Made by a program: the position numbers and the translations under genes
Assembly (NCBI GenBank): GCA_021781555.1
Contig: JAJXWQ010000039.1
Coordinates: forward strand, 1-33,593
Source: a bacterium
GTDB taxonomy: Bacteria; Cyanobacteriota; Sericytochromatia; S15B-MN24; VGJW01
Direction of reading: 5' to 3'
Length of the DNA stretch: 33,593 nt
Shown: positions 18,901 through 27,734 of the stretch, in pieces
Position numbering within the stretch: the first letter of the stretch is position 1
How the letters are laid out: each line of letters starts with the position of its first letter
Notes under the pieces: model-generated
Database searches by the model: none
Told to the model about the DNA's origin: nothing
Seen by the model: the letters and a program-made list of their open reading frames with translations, nothing else

Positions 18901-19012
18901 GGGCCCCGTCTCGATGATCCCGGGCTCCCAGCGGCCCACCGCGTCCTGGGTGCTCGGCACCAACCTCATGCCCCCGCCCGACCTCTACTGGGATGTCGGC
19001 ACGTTTTTCTGA
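15902..19012 (+). CDS. Secreted metalloprotease-propeller-outer-membrane barrel fusion
   Basis: 1036 aa in three parts. (1) Signal peptide MRRFVLLAVAFWLLLGTQARA, then a gluzincin (peptidase MA-like) domain: HEYTH zinc motif at His127-Glu128-His131 and the third ligand Glu167 in FFLVEGIAV. (2) About residues 300-570, a TolB/PD40 beta-propeller with repeated 'SPDGK' blades (for example SPDGKWLVFASDRTG). (3) From about residue 640 to the end, a beta-barrel: alternating strands, 'YTNDVWAPTIGLSVSD', RGYGLEGGDRMFALNSEYRF (the Omp85/surface-antigen RGY...EYRFPL motif) and a C-terminal aromatic strand ending FF. Predicted as an outer-membrane-anchored protease; which side the protease faces cannot be told. 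A paralogue begins at 30744. Substrate unknown. Confidence 0.85.
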   Translation: MRRFVLLAVAFWLLLGTQARAAALFSPSMHWRTIVTPHFRVNYPAGYHAIAQRAAEFAEQAHAKLAAYMHSEPSQRTELTLLDNEDAVNGLSLPYPNNAVYIYLSAPDEDDIEFSQYDDWLKTVITHEYTHTLHFETLGGITAAADKIFGRLFFPNLIPGEPFFLVEGIAVTDETRFTTGGRGRGDGFGMILRTAALAGHLLNIDQAGSYDLYRWPGGSVVYIYGTYFYKYVLRHYGPDKPPKIFHAYAAEPWLGINSAFKKVLGRDCYQVWDEFIADIKRRSELEKRQIMQHPLTAYSMVTDTGRYHRHPAYLPDGRLIYAEVTGNSTPHVVALGPGAKKTRLFTKSPFGIMTPSPDGKYLYLDGQADDDSYHSFNDLFRYDFAQHRIVRLTRDKRMNSPAIAPDGKRIMAVVNRGYTNDLAILDTGGSILSFLTHNTRRVQYSGLTWSPDGKWVAASVWKDGWRDIALINPSTGALTWLTRDDAADYDPAWSPDGKWLVFASDRTGVFDLHAIRMSDRKLFQVTNVLTGALEPAFSPDGKTLAFTVYDWKGYDIATMSFDPAEFRPDSSVIYRANDAGGAFTLETNASASTALPEAKVGEFIPEQTQVATDVEPPILPEFATHSYNPWPSLRPKAWVPNPFLFDEKGGGLGVSMAGSDVLLQHTFSATVGLGGSLRPQYAISYTNDVWAPTIGLSVSDLPTEYALSTNVGSITTWRRQIGQAVSVTYPGIPNALLGNLFVTGDYLTAGLSHLQTLDLGSFDSSGNPISLAGSSGSSAAAPSVAAALTNPPGVPHLGDTTELDLRYQHANDYAYGYSVSPERGSLLAVDYVKSSPLWGSIVSYDHLDVDYRTFIKAPFPHQVLALRWTAGLNLGDPTGGFELGGFQSSYPVNIVDARAIGPFNQVPLRGYGLEGGDRMFALNSEYRFPLGEIQRGVGTLPILFSRWYGVVGYDIGNIWTGPYPANNLRQSVSLEARLQLVVMNVPLELRVGLAQGTGPLGPVSMIPGSQRPTASWVLGTNLMPPPDLYWDVGTFF

Positions 19013-19085
19013 GCAGCCCACTGCGGGCGCCGGACCCGGGTATCTCGACCCGGCGTCCACAGCCCGGGTGGACGCAGGCAAGTTG

Positions 19086-19094
19086 TGGTAGCAT
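19086..19094 (+). promoter_or_regulatory. Extended -10 element before the WYL gene
   Basis: TGGTAGCAT. It overlaps the first ATG (19093) and lies 10 nt before the in-frame ATG at 19105, which argues that translation starts at 19105 on an almost leaderless mRNA. Confidence 0.45.
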
Positions 19095-19683
19095 GCCTTC
19101 GCAAATGACCGAGCCTTCTCACATCCCCCTTCGCCTCAGCCTGGACGAGGCTGTGGTTCTGCTCATCGGCGTCAAGCTGCTGGGCGAAATGGTAGAGAGC
19201 ATCGAGATCAACGGCACCTCCCATGGGCACCTGATCTCCGACCTCGCCAGCAAGCTCGGCCAGGTCATTCCCGAGGATCTGCGCCACGTGACGGGCGAGA
19301 TCGTCGAGGACATCCTCGTTTCCAATCTCAATGGAATCGACGGCGTCCAGGCGCAGGACGACGAAGAGGAGTACCCGGCTCCGATGTACCCGATCGAGAC
19401 CACGTTGCCGGTCCTGGTCGAGGCCATCGAGAAGCGCGTCAGCGTCGATGTCACCTACTACTCGATGGCGACCGAAGAGATCGCCAGGCATCGTCTCGAT
19501 CCTTACGGGATCAAGCAGGTCGGGGATCTGTACTGGCTCGTCGCCTATGCCCACGAGCGCGACGAGCGCGCCGTTTTCCGGGTCGATCGCATCAAGGAGC
19601 TCGCCAAGACCGCCGCGAGCTTCGAGCGCCCTTCGGGGTTCAAGATCGACGAGTTCTTCGCCGACGATCCGCAGGACTGGTAA
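19093..19683 (+). CDS. WYL-domain protein without a DNA-binding head
   Basis: 196 aa (192 if started at ATG 19105). Residues 1-75 (PLRLSLDEAVVLLIGVKLLG, then 'HLISDLASKLGQVIP') correspond to the helical middle region seen in PafB-like WYL regulators. Residues about 103-190 are the WYL domain: LPVLVEAIEKRVSVDVTYYS, 'RHRLDPYGIKQVGDLYWLVAYA' and FRVDRIKELA. The winged-helix that normally precedes these parts is absent. WYL domains sense nucleic-acid or nucleotide ligands. The start region shows no coding for a helix-turn-helix upstream, so this is a genuinely headless form rather than a mis-called start. It may act by binding a partner regulator (inference). Convergent with ppc. Confidence 0.78.
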   Translation: MPSQMTEPSHIPLRLSLDEAVVLLIGVKLLGEMVESIEINGTSHGHLISDLASKLGQVIPEDLRHVTGEIVEDILVSNLNGIDGVQAQDDEEEYPAPMYPIETTLPVLVEAIEKRVSVDVTYYSMATEEIARHRLDPYGIKQVGDLYWLVAYAHERDERAVFRVDRIKELAKTAASFERPSGFKIDEFFADDPQDW

Positions 19684-19698
19684 GCCACCCGGCGGCCA

Positions 19699-19759
19699 GC
19701 CCCGCGCAACCGGGCCCCGTGTGACTTCTCGGGCCCGATCCATCCAAGCCGAGAGCGCT
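19699..19759 (+). repeat. Palindromic intergenic repeat, copy 7 (partial)
   Basis: CCCGCGCAACCGGGCCCCGT, GTGACTTCTCGGGCCCGATC, CATCCAAGCC and GAGAGCGCT, ending at the TAG stop (19760-19762, - strand) of ppc. The left arm and most of the inner hairpin are missing. Lies between the convergent WYL and ppc genes. Confidence 0.75.
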
Positions 19760-22528
19760 CTAACCGGAACCGTGAAGACCTGCGGCGACGCCGTTGATCG
19801 AGATGACGAGGGCGCGTTCGATCTCCTGGACCCGGCTCGGATCGGCACCGGGCCCCAGGGATCGCTTCCGACGCAGAAGTTCGACCTGCAAGAACGAGAG
19901 GGGATCGATGTAGGGGTTGCGCAGGGCGATCGATCGCTGCAGCATCAAGTTGTGATCCAGCAACCGCCGCTGCCCGGTGATCGCCAGCACGGCCGCCCTC
20001 GCGGCGTCGAACTCGGAGGCGATCGCCTGGTAGAGTCGATCGCCCACGCGCCGGTCCACGACCAGATCCGCATACAGACGAGCGATCCCGAGATCGGCCT
20101 CGGCCATGGAGACGGCCACGTTGTCGACCAGCAACCGGAAGAAGGGCCAGGTTCGATACCAGCCAGCCAGGCGCTCGAGGCCGTCTTCGCTTGCCGCCAG
20201 GTGGCCACCGAGGCCCGCGCCGGCGCCATACCAGCCCGTCAGGCCGAAGCGGCTCTGCTGCCAGGCGAAGTTCCAGGGTATGGCGCGCAGCTCCGCGAAA
20301 CCGCCCCCCGCACTCCGCAGCACCGGTCTCGAGCCGATGTTCAGCTCGGAGATCTCGGCGATCGGCGTCGCCTGCCAGAAGAAGGTAGGCAGATCCGGAT
20401 CCTCGACCAGGCGGCGATAGTGCCGGAAGGCGCGCTCCGAAATCTCCTCCAGGGCCTGGTCCCGGGCCGGATCCACGGGCTCGGGATCGGCCAGGGTGGC
20501 CGACAGGACGGCTCCGATCGCCAGCTCCAGGTTTCGGTGGGCCAGCTCGGGCAGCCCGTATTTCCAGTGCAGGACCTCGCCCTGCTCGGTCAGGCGGATG
20601 GCAGCGCGAACCGACCCGGGGGGCTGCGCCAGGATGGCCTGGCGGGTCGGTCCCCCCCCGCGGGAGATCGTGCCGCCCCGTCCGTGGAAGAGCGGCAGGT
20701 GGATGCCGTGGCGATCGGCCACCTCGACCAGGGCCCGCTGGGCCTTGAAGAGCTCCCAGTTGGAGGTCATGATGCCGCCGTCCTTGTTGGAGTCCGAGTA
20801 TCCCAGCATCACCTCCTGGCTGTCGTTTTGCACCGTTTCCCGGTACGCCGGCTCCCGCAACAGGGCATCCAGCACACCGGCCGAGCGGCGCAGGTCCTCG
20901 ATGCGTTCGAACAGCGGGACCACCGACAGCGCGCACGTCGCCCGGCTGGCGACCTGGTAGAGCCCCGTCTCCTTGAGTACGACCAGGACGGCCAGCACGT
21001 TCGACACGTCTCGGGTCATCGACAGGATGACCGTGCCGATCGCGTCCTCGCAGGTCTGGCGCCGGGCCCGGCTCGCCGCGTCCAGCGACTCGAGCGTCCG
21101 GCGGGTCGGGTCCGAGAGCTCCGCCCAGCTCGCCCGGTTCGGTCCAACAAGCCCCGGCCGGGCCAGTTCCGACCGCAGGATCGCGACGCGATCGGGCTCC
21201 GCCAGCGCGAGAAAATCCCCGGCAACGCCCGCTCGCGCCAGGAGTTCGGCAACCGCACCATCGACGTCCCGGGCGTGCTGGCGGATGTCGAGGCGGGCGA
21301 AGTGCAGCCCGCACGCGCGTAGCTCCTCGAGGATCGGCGCCACGGCCTCCCGGGCCAACCGCCCGGCGCGATGAGCCCGGAGCTCCCGGTCGACCAGGCT
21401 CAGATCCCCCACAAAAACCGACTCGCTGACACGGCCCGAGAGTTCTTCCTCCAGCAGCGCGACGAACCTTCGGTAGGGCTGACCAGCCAGCTTGGCACGG
21501 GTCCCGTCGCCGTCGGCTCGATCCGGGCCCTGGCCCGAGCCGAGCTCGCGCTCCAGCTCCGCCTCGCGGGCCGCCAGCAAGGTGGACTGGTCGGCCAGAT
21601 CGGGAGCGAGCGACAGCGCATCGTAGAGCTCGGCCAGCCGGCGCCGGTAATGCTCCAGGATGCGTTCCCGGCGCAGCGCGACCGAACGGACGATGACGTC
21701 GGGCGTGACGGCGGGGTTGCCGTCCTGATCGCCCCCGATCCAGGTTCCCAGGACGACCCCACCGTGGGGCCGGCAGGCCGGATAGTAGCGAGACAAAGCC
21801 GCCTCGAGCCCGGCGAAAACGCGAGGAATCTCGGCCAGCAGCACGTCCAGGAAGTACAGGCTGTGGTTGATTTCATCGAAAACCGAGGGCCGTACCGAGC
21901 GCATCAGATCCGTCTGCCAGAGACTCTCGAGCTCGGCCCGGATCGCAGCGTCGGCCGCAAACTGATCTGCGGCGGTGCGATCGCAGCGGTGCCGCTCGAG
22001 CAGCCGTTCGGAGATGCGACGGATCTTCCGCAGCACCGTCAACCGGTTGGGTTCGGAGGGATGCGCGGTGACGGTGAGACCGACCCTGAGCGCATCGAGG
22101 ACGGCCTGGACGCGCTCGGGCGAAACCTTGCGGGCGCAGAGCTCCGAGAGAACGTCGCCGAAGGAGCCCGGCTGCGGCGGCAGCTCGGGATCGGCCATGA
22201 TCTGGCGACGGCGGCGGATCCGGTGGACCTGCTCGGCCAGGTTCACCAGCTGGAAGTAGAGGGCGAAGGCCCGCAGGACCGCGGTCGCGGACGGAAGATC
22301 CAGGCCGCTGGCAATCTCGGCGATCCGGGCCTGCCGCTCGGGTGTCGGATGAACCCGCTGGCGCTTGCAGAGGACTCGCAACCGTTCCTCGCTGTCGAAG
22401 ACGCCCGGCGGTGCCTGCTCCCGGATCGTGTCGCCGAGGAGGTCACCGAGGTACCGTATATCCGCGCGCAGCTCCGTGTCCCGCTCGGGCGGCTCAGTCC
22501 GCGGGCTGCTCCCGGTCACGATCGCCAT
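19760..22528 (-). CDS. ppc: Phosphoenolpyruvate carboxylase
   Basis: 922 aa, full length. Makes oxaloacetate from PEP and bicarbonate. Catalytic motifs are present with small changes: TAHPSEPNRLT (usually TAHPTE..R), GTWIGGDQDGNPAVT (usually GGDRDGNP), 'GYSDSNKDGGIMTSNWELFKAQ', FHGRGGTISRGGGP, 'RAIPWNFAWQQSRFGLTGWYG' and the C-terminal SINGVAAGLHGSG. ATG 22528 is chosen because the family N-terminus starts there; the frame is open 84 bp upstream through a repeat remnant. There is no ribosome site, but an extended -10 lies 8 nt upstream. It supplies C4 units alongside the methylmalonyl-CoA genes that follow on the same strand. Confidence 0.95.
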   Translation of the reverse strand: MAIVTGSSPRTEPPERDTELRADIRYLGDLLGDTIREQAPPGVFDSEERLRVLCKRQRVHPTPERQARIAEIASGLDLPSATAVLRAFALYFQLVNLAEQVHRIRRRRQIMADPELPPQPGSFGDVLSELCARKVSPERVQAVLDALRVGLTVTAHPSEPNRLTVLRKIRRISERLLERHRCDRTAADQFAADAAIRAELESLWQTDLMRSVRPSVFDEINHSLYFLDVLLAEIPRVFAGLEAALSRYYPACRPHGGVVLGTWIGGDQDGNPAVTPDVIVRSVALRRERILEHYRRRLAELYDALSLAPDLADQSTLLAAREAELERELGSGQGPDRADGDGTRAKLAGQPYRRFVALLEEELSGRVSESVFVGDLSLVDRELRAHRAGRLAREAVAPILEELRACGLHFARLDIRQHARDVDGAVAELLARAGVAGDFLALAEPDRVAILRSELARPGLVGPNRASWAELSDPTRRTLESLDAASRARRQTCEDAIGTVILSMTRDVSNVLAVLVVLKETGLYQVASRATCALSVVPLFERIEDLRRSAGVLDALLREPAYRETVQNDSQEVMLGYSDSNKDGGIMTSNWELFKAQRALVEVADRHGIHLPLFHGRGGTISRGGGPTRQAILAQPPGSVRAAIRLTEQGEVLHWKYGLPELAHRNLELAIGAVLSATLADPEPVDPARDQALEEISERAFRHYRRLVEDPDLPTFFWQATPIAEISELNIGSRPVLRSAGGGFAELRAIPWNFAWQQSRFGLTGWYGAGAGLGGHLAASEDGLERLAGWYRTWPFFRLLVDNVAVSMAEADLGIARLYADLVVDRRVGDRLYQAIASEFDAARAAVLAITGQRRLLDHNLMLQRSIALRNPYIDPLSFLQVELLRRKRSLGPGADPSRVQEIERALVISINGVAAGLHGSG

Positions 22529-22536
22529 CGCCGCCG

Positions 22537-22545
22537 ATGCTACCA
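22537..22545 (-). promoter_or_regulatory. Extended -10 element of ppc, leaderless geometry
   Basis: On the - strand TGGTAGCAT, 8 nt before the ATG at 22528. Same nonamer as before the WYL gene. Confidence 0.45.
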
Positions 22546-22550
22546 CGGAG

Positions 22551-22612
22551 AGTCGAACGGGGCTCGATCGCTTCGCTGCGCGGCCGATCCAAAGAACCCG
22601 TTCGAACTGCAC
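22551..22612 (-). repeat. Palindromic intergenic repeat, copy 8 (degenerate)
   Basis: Outer arms GAGTCGAACGGG and ACCCGTTCGAACTGCA enclose ATCGCTTCGCTGCGCGGC. Relative to the arms, the inner hairpin is in the opposite orientation to other copies. Lies between the epimerase stop and the ppc start. Confidence 0.6.
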
Positions 22613-22657
22613 GAGATGGGGCGGGGATCGGGCCTGGCGCCCGGAGGACGAGCCAGC

Positions 22658-23059
22658 TCAGCGCGAGCAGAGTTCCAGCAAGACCCCGTGCGTGCTCTGG
22701 GGGTGGACGAAGGCGATGCTGGCATGGCCGGCTCCGGACCGAGGGGTCTCGTCGATCAAGCGGCAAGCCCCCGCCTCGAGCTCGGCCAGGCTCCCGGCGA
22801 CGTCCTCCACCCGAAGGGCCAGGTGGTGGATGCCCTCGCCCCGACGCTCGAGAAACCGGGCGATCGGAGAAGTGGCCGCGGTTGGTTCGAGCAACTCGAT
22901 CCGGTTGTCCCCCGCGGCGAACACCGCGGTCCGGACGCCCTGGTCCGGGACCTCCTCGACCTCGAGGAGCGTCAGCCCGAGGACGTCCCGGTAGAAGGGC
23001 ACGGACTCGTCCAGATTCCGGACGGCGATGCCGACGTGGTCGATGAGACGTGGATGCAT
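22658..23059 (-). CDS. mce: Methylmalonyl-CoA epimerase
   Basis: 133 aa, one VOC domain pair. [20 protein letters not shown], '[26 protein letters not shown]', 'NRIELLEP', [15 protein letters not shown] and '[23 protein letters not shown]' match the epimerase subfamily, with metal ligands His8, Glu near residue 60, His84 and the terminal Glu. It converts (2S)- to (2R)-methylmalonyl-CoA. ATG 23059 is chosen: an extended -10 (TGGTATGCT) sits exactly 6 nt upstream and homologues start here; ATG 23092 is an alternative. It lies next to the mutase gene on the same strand, the usual pairing. Confidence 0.9.
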   Translation of the reverse strand: MHPRLIDHVGIAVRNLDESVPFYRDVLGLTLLEVEEVPDQGVRTAVFAAGDNRIELLEPTAATSPIARFLERRGEGIHHLALRVEDVAGSLAELEAGACRLIDETPRSGAGHASIAFVHPQSTHGVLLELCSR

Positions 23060-23065
23060 TTCCCG

Positions 23066-23074
23066 AGCATACCA
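23066..23074 (-). promoter_or_regulatory. Extended -10 element of mce, leaderless geometry
   Basis: On the - strand TGGTATGCT, 6 nt before the ATG at 23059; no Shine-Dalgarno sequence. It implies a promoter inside the short gap after the mutase gene. Confidence 0.45.
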
Positions 23075-23118
23075 GCTCCCGCCCAGCAACATCCGCTCGC
23101 CCCCGAGTGGGGGCCCCG

Positions 23119-24723
<1,605 letters not shown>

Positions 24724-24755
24724 GTTTGTAACCTGCACTTGTTTCTTTGTTCAAC

Positions 24756-24772
24756 CTATAAACAATTTATAG
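24756..24772. promoter_or_regulatory. AT-rich perfect palindrome, operator candidate for the mutase
   Basis: CTATAAA-CAA-TTTATAG, perfect 7-bp arms around 3 nt, 33 bp upstream of the mutase ATG. It sits in an AT-rich island (24720-24778) in an otherwise GC-rich sequence and may overlap the -10 region. Looks like a TetR/GntR-type operator. Confidence 0.5.
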
Positions 24773-24779
24773 TTTTTCG

Positions 24780-24845
24780 GCTGGAACGGGTTCCGCGATG
24801 CGGTCGCTGCGCTGCGCAAGTGGCCCTGGCTCGCAGCTCCGGGCC
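24780..24845 (+). repeat. Palindromic intergenic repeat, copy 9 (degenerate long form)
   Basis: GGCTGGAACGGGTTCC, GCGGTCGCTGCGCTGCGCAA and CTCCGGGCC align with the left arm, inner hairpin and right end of the long form, with many changes in the right arm. Lies between the biotin carboxylase stop and the mutase start. Confidence 0.6.
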
Positions 24846-24874
24846 AGCCGGCATGGTGCCCTCGGGTCATCACG

Positions 24875-26611
24875 CTAGGCCTTGATCACGGCCAGCAGCG
24901 AACCGCCCTCCACGGTCTGACCGGCCGCCACGGCGAGTTCGGAGACGACTCCGGCATGCGGGCAGGCGATCTCGGTCTCCATCTTCATCGCCTCGAGCAC
25001 GACGACGATCTGACCGGACTCGACCGCCTGGCCGGCCTCGACGAGCACCCGCTGGACGGTGGCGTGCATGGGAGCCGTGAGCGTCCCATCGCTGCCCTGG
25101 CTCGATGCCGAGGAGGAGGCGGGGCGCTTGCCAGCTGGCCTGGCTCCGGATCGTCTGGCCTTGGCCGCCGCATCCGCCACGCGAACCGAAAAGCGCCGGG
25201 GCCCGACCTCGACCTCGAAGGTGCGAAATTCGAGCGGAACCGGGGTCTCTACGGGCTCGCGCTGCGGAGCTGCGAGTTGCTTGAGCTCGGCCGTCGACAG
25301 CGCCGTCCCGACGAAGTGGGTCGACAGGTTCCCCGCGACGAAATCCGGATGCGCCAGGGCCTTGAGGTGGAAGGGAATCGTCGTAGCGACGCCGTCGACG
25401 CGCATCTCCCTCAAGGCCCGGACCATGCGGGCGATCGCCTCGTGGCGGTCTTCGCCCCAGGCCACCACCTTGGCGATGAGCGAATCGTACTGCTCGGGAA
25501 TCTTCCAGCTGGTGTCGGGCGCGGCGTCGTCGACCCGCACCCCGGGGCCAGCCGGCCGGCGGTAGAGGGCGACCTGGCCGGGATCCGGCCGGAAGTCTGC
25601 GGCGGGATCCTCGGCGTTGATGCGACATTCGATGGCCCAGCCGCGGATGGCTCGCTCCGCGAGTTCCGGACGCAGCCTGGCGCCTGCGGCGATCTGGATC
25701 TGCTCCTTGACCAGATCCACGCCATAGACCGCCTCGGTGATCGTGTGCTCGACCTGGATCCGGGTGTTCATCTCGAGGAAGAAGAACTTGCCTTCCGAAA
25801 ACAGGAACTCTACCGTGCCGGCGCTGTCGTATCCGACCGCCCTGGCCAGCTGCACGGCCGCCTCACCCATGGCGTGGCGGGTCGCGGCGTCGATCGCGAC
25901 CGATGGACACTCCTCGATGAGCTTCTGGTGCCGGCGCTGGATCGAGCATTCCCGCTCGCCCAGGTGGATGGCCGCACCGTGCTTGTCAGCCAGGAGCTGC
26001 ACCTCGATGTGCCGGGGCCGGGGCAGGTACTTCTCGAGGTAGATCTCGCCCGAGGCGAAGTAGCGCTCGCCTTCGCGCCGGGCTCGCTCCATCGCCTCCT
26101 CGACCAACCCGGGGCCTTCGGCAACCGCGAAACCACGTCCACCGCCGCCCGCGGCGGCCTTGATGGCGATCGGCCAGCCGACCCGATCGCCGAAGGCAAC
26201 CGCCACCAGAGGATCCAGCAGGGGCTCGGTCGTTCCCGGGACGATCGGCACGCCCGCAGCCTCTGCGACCCTCCGAGCCTGCGTCTTGCTGCCCATCTGC
26301 TCGATGGCGTCCGGGCAAGGACCGATCCACACCAGGCCGGCCGCCTGGCACGAGCGGGCGAAATCGGCATTCTCGGCCAGGAAGCCATAACCGGGATGCA
26401 CGGCGTCGGCGCCGGCCTCGCGGGCGATGGCCACGATCTCGTCGGCGGCCAGGTAGCTCGAGACCAGATAGCTTTCGTCGGCCTCGGCTGCGTGCCGCGC
26501 AAAACGATCGGGTTCGGTGAAGACCGCTGCGACGGAGATCGCGAGTTCGCGGCAGGCACGCAGCACGCGCAGGGCAATCTCGCCCCGGTTGGCGATGAGG
26601 ATCTTGTGCAT
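24875..26611 (-). CDS. Acyl-CoA carboxylase alpha subunit (biotin carboxylase plus BCCP)
   Basis: 578 aa. Biotin carboxylase: MHKILIANRGEIALRVLRAC, 'HPGYGFLAENADFARSC', the ATP-grasp Gly-rich loop KAAAGGGGRGF, 'HIEVQLLADKHG', 'ERECSIQRRHQKLIEECPS', 'FFLEMNTRIQVEHTITEAVYGVDLV' and 'ECRINAEDP'. A linker of low complexity precedes the C-terminal biotinyl domain with EAMKMET (biotinylated Lys). This fusion is typical of propionyl-/acetyl-/methylcrotonyl-CoA carboxylase alpha subunits. The mutase and epimerase nearby favour propionyl-CoA. No carboxyltransferase subunit is in the window. ATG 26611 is the family start; its ribosome site is weak, and a TAGCAT at 26711-26716 (- strand) may be the -10, giving a leader of about 95 nt. 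Confidence 0.94.
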   Translation of the reverse strand: MHKILIANRGEIALRVLRACRELAISVAAVFTEPDRFARHAAEADESYLVSSYLAADEIVAIAREAGADAVHPGYGFLAENADFARSCQAAGLVWIGPCPDAIEQMGSKTQARRVAEAAGVPIVPGTTEPLLDPLVAVAFGDRVGWPIAIKAAAGGGGRGFAVAEGPGLVEEAMERARREGERYFASGEIYLEKYLPRPRHIEVQLLADKHGAAIHLGERECSIQRRHQKLIEECPSVAIDAATRHAMGEAAVQLARAVGYDSAGTVEFLFSEGKFFFLEMNTRIQVEHTITEAVYGVDLVKEQIQIAAGARLRPELAERAIRGWAIECRINAEDPAADFRPDPGQVALYRRPAGPGVRVDDAAPDTSWKIPEQYDSLIAKVVAWGEDRHEAIARMVRALREMRVDGVATTIPFHLKALAHPDFVAGNLSTHFVGTALSTAELKQLAAPQREPVETPVPLEFRTFEVEVGPRRFSVRVADAAAKARRSGARPAGKRPASSSASSQGSDGTLTAPMHATVQRVLVEAGQAVESGQIVVVLEAMKMETEIACPHAGVVSELAVAAGQTVEGGSLLAVIKA

Positions 26612-26818
26612 CTGAGGCAGGCTCAACCGCTGGACAGGCACAGGGCGGCGCCAGGCCGGGCCCGTGCAGGATCGGGAAGCAAGCCACCGGGCGGACCCGG
26701 CGACCAGCTCATGCTAGCCCACTTTTGAAAACTGGCGAGTCCCTGCGCCAGGAGCCAGCGCCGGTGCGTCGGCTGCGCCCCCGAAAGGAGTCGTCAGACT
26801 CGTTGGGCGCCCGCCGCC

Positions 26819-27565
26819 CTACCGGAGCGCCGCCTCTTTCTTGAAGACGTGATGTTGCCCCGGTTCGAGCACCACGACCCGGGCCCGGCTGCCGACCCGG
26901 CGGACGAAGTCCTCGGGCTTGCCCGGCAGGGCATCGAAGGTGCTGTGGTGCATGGGAATCACCTGCTTCACGCCGAGCATCTCCACGGCCCTGGCCGCAT
27001 CGGCGGGATCCATGGTGTAGAGGTCGCCAATGGGCAAGAGCGCGAGGTCGGGGGCATAGCGCTCGCCGATCAGGGCCATGTCGCCGAAGAGCGCGGTATC
27101 GCCGGAGTGGTAGACCTTGGTCCCGTCCTCGAAGGTCACGACGAAGCCGGCAGCCTCGCCTCCGTAAACGATCTGGTCGCCATCCTGAATGCCGCAGCTG
27201 TGCCGGGCATCGACCATCCGCACCGTGATGCCCGCCGGACCGTTCGAGCTGCCGGCCAGAACCGGGATGTTGCCGCCCTTGTTCATTCCCTGGAGGTTCT
27301 CGACGCCCTTGCCGGCGAGCCAGAGGCTGGTCTCGTGGATGCACACCACCAGGCAACCCGTCGCTCGGGCGATCTGTACAGCATCCGAGATGTGGTCGAA
27401 GTGACCGTGGGTGATGAGCATCAGATCGAGGCGATCGAGCTGCTTGAACCCGTCCGGGCATGCCGGGTTGCCAAGGGTCCAGGGATCGACCAGGATCCGC
27501 TTGCCACCAGGAGAATCCATCAAGAAGGTGGAATGGCCGAGCCAGGTGAGCTTGAGATCGGGCAT
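26819..27565 (-). CDS. MBL-fold metal-dependent hydrolase, UPF0173 (UlaG/YtkL-like)
   Basis: 248 aa. MPDLKLTWLGHSTFLMDSPG, 'ILVDPWTLGNP', the metal motif THGHFDHISDAV (HxHxDH), 'GNIPVLAGSSNGPAG', 'HSGDTALFGDMALIGERY' and 'QVIPMHHSTFDALPG' are the UPF0173 series. Family members are cytoplasmic two-metal hydrolases of unsettled substrate (UlaG is an L-ascorbate-6-phosphate lactonase). GGAGGAAAG just upstream fixes the ATG at 27565. Nothing nearby points to a specific substrate. Confidence 0.92.
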   Translation of the reverse strand: MPDLKLTWLGHSTFLMDSPGGKRILVDPWTLGNPACPDGFKQLDRLDLMLITHGHFDHISDAVQIARATGCLVVCIHETSLWLAGKGVENLQGMNKGGNIPVLAGSSNGPAGITVRMVDARHSCGIQDGDQIVYGGEAAGFVVTFEDGTKVYHSGDTALFGDMALIGERYAPDLALLPIGDLYTMDPADAARAVEMLGVKQVIPMHHSTFDALPGKPEDFVRRVGSRARVVVLEPGQHHVFKKEAALR

Positions 27566-27677
27566 CTTTCCTCCAGTTGGCGAGTCCACGACGACTCCAG
27601 CGCGTCACGGGGCCGGGAACTGCGCCCCGCCACCCGCTCGCGAGGCCACCAGCTACGAGCAGGCGTTCGCCTCCGTC

Positions 27678-27686
27678 ATGCTAGCA
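27678..27686 (-). promoter_or_regulatory. Extended -10 element, candidate promoter of the MBL gene
   Basis: On the - strand TGCTAGCAT, about 110 nt before the MBL ATG. Belongs to the same extended -10 set seen elsewhere in the window. Confidence 0.35.
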
Positions 27687-27734
27687 CCCCGAACGCGCCG
27701 GACCCGTCCTCGAGAGCTCGCGAAGAGATCAGAA

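Noticed and set aside
26735-26805. Possible thirteenth, very degenerate copy of the palindromic repeat
   Set aside because: Words such as GAGTCCCTGCGC and GGCTGCGCCCC recall the family, but the arms cannot be aligned convincingly.
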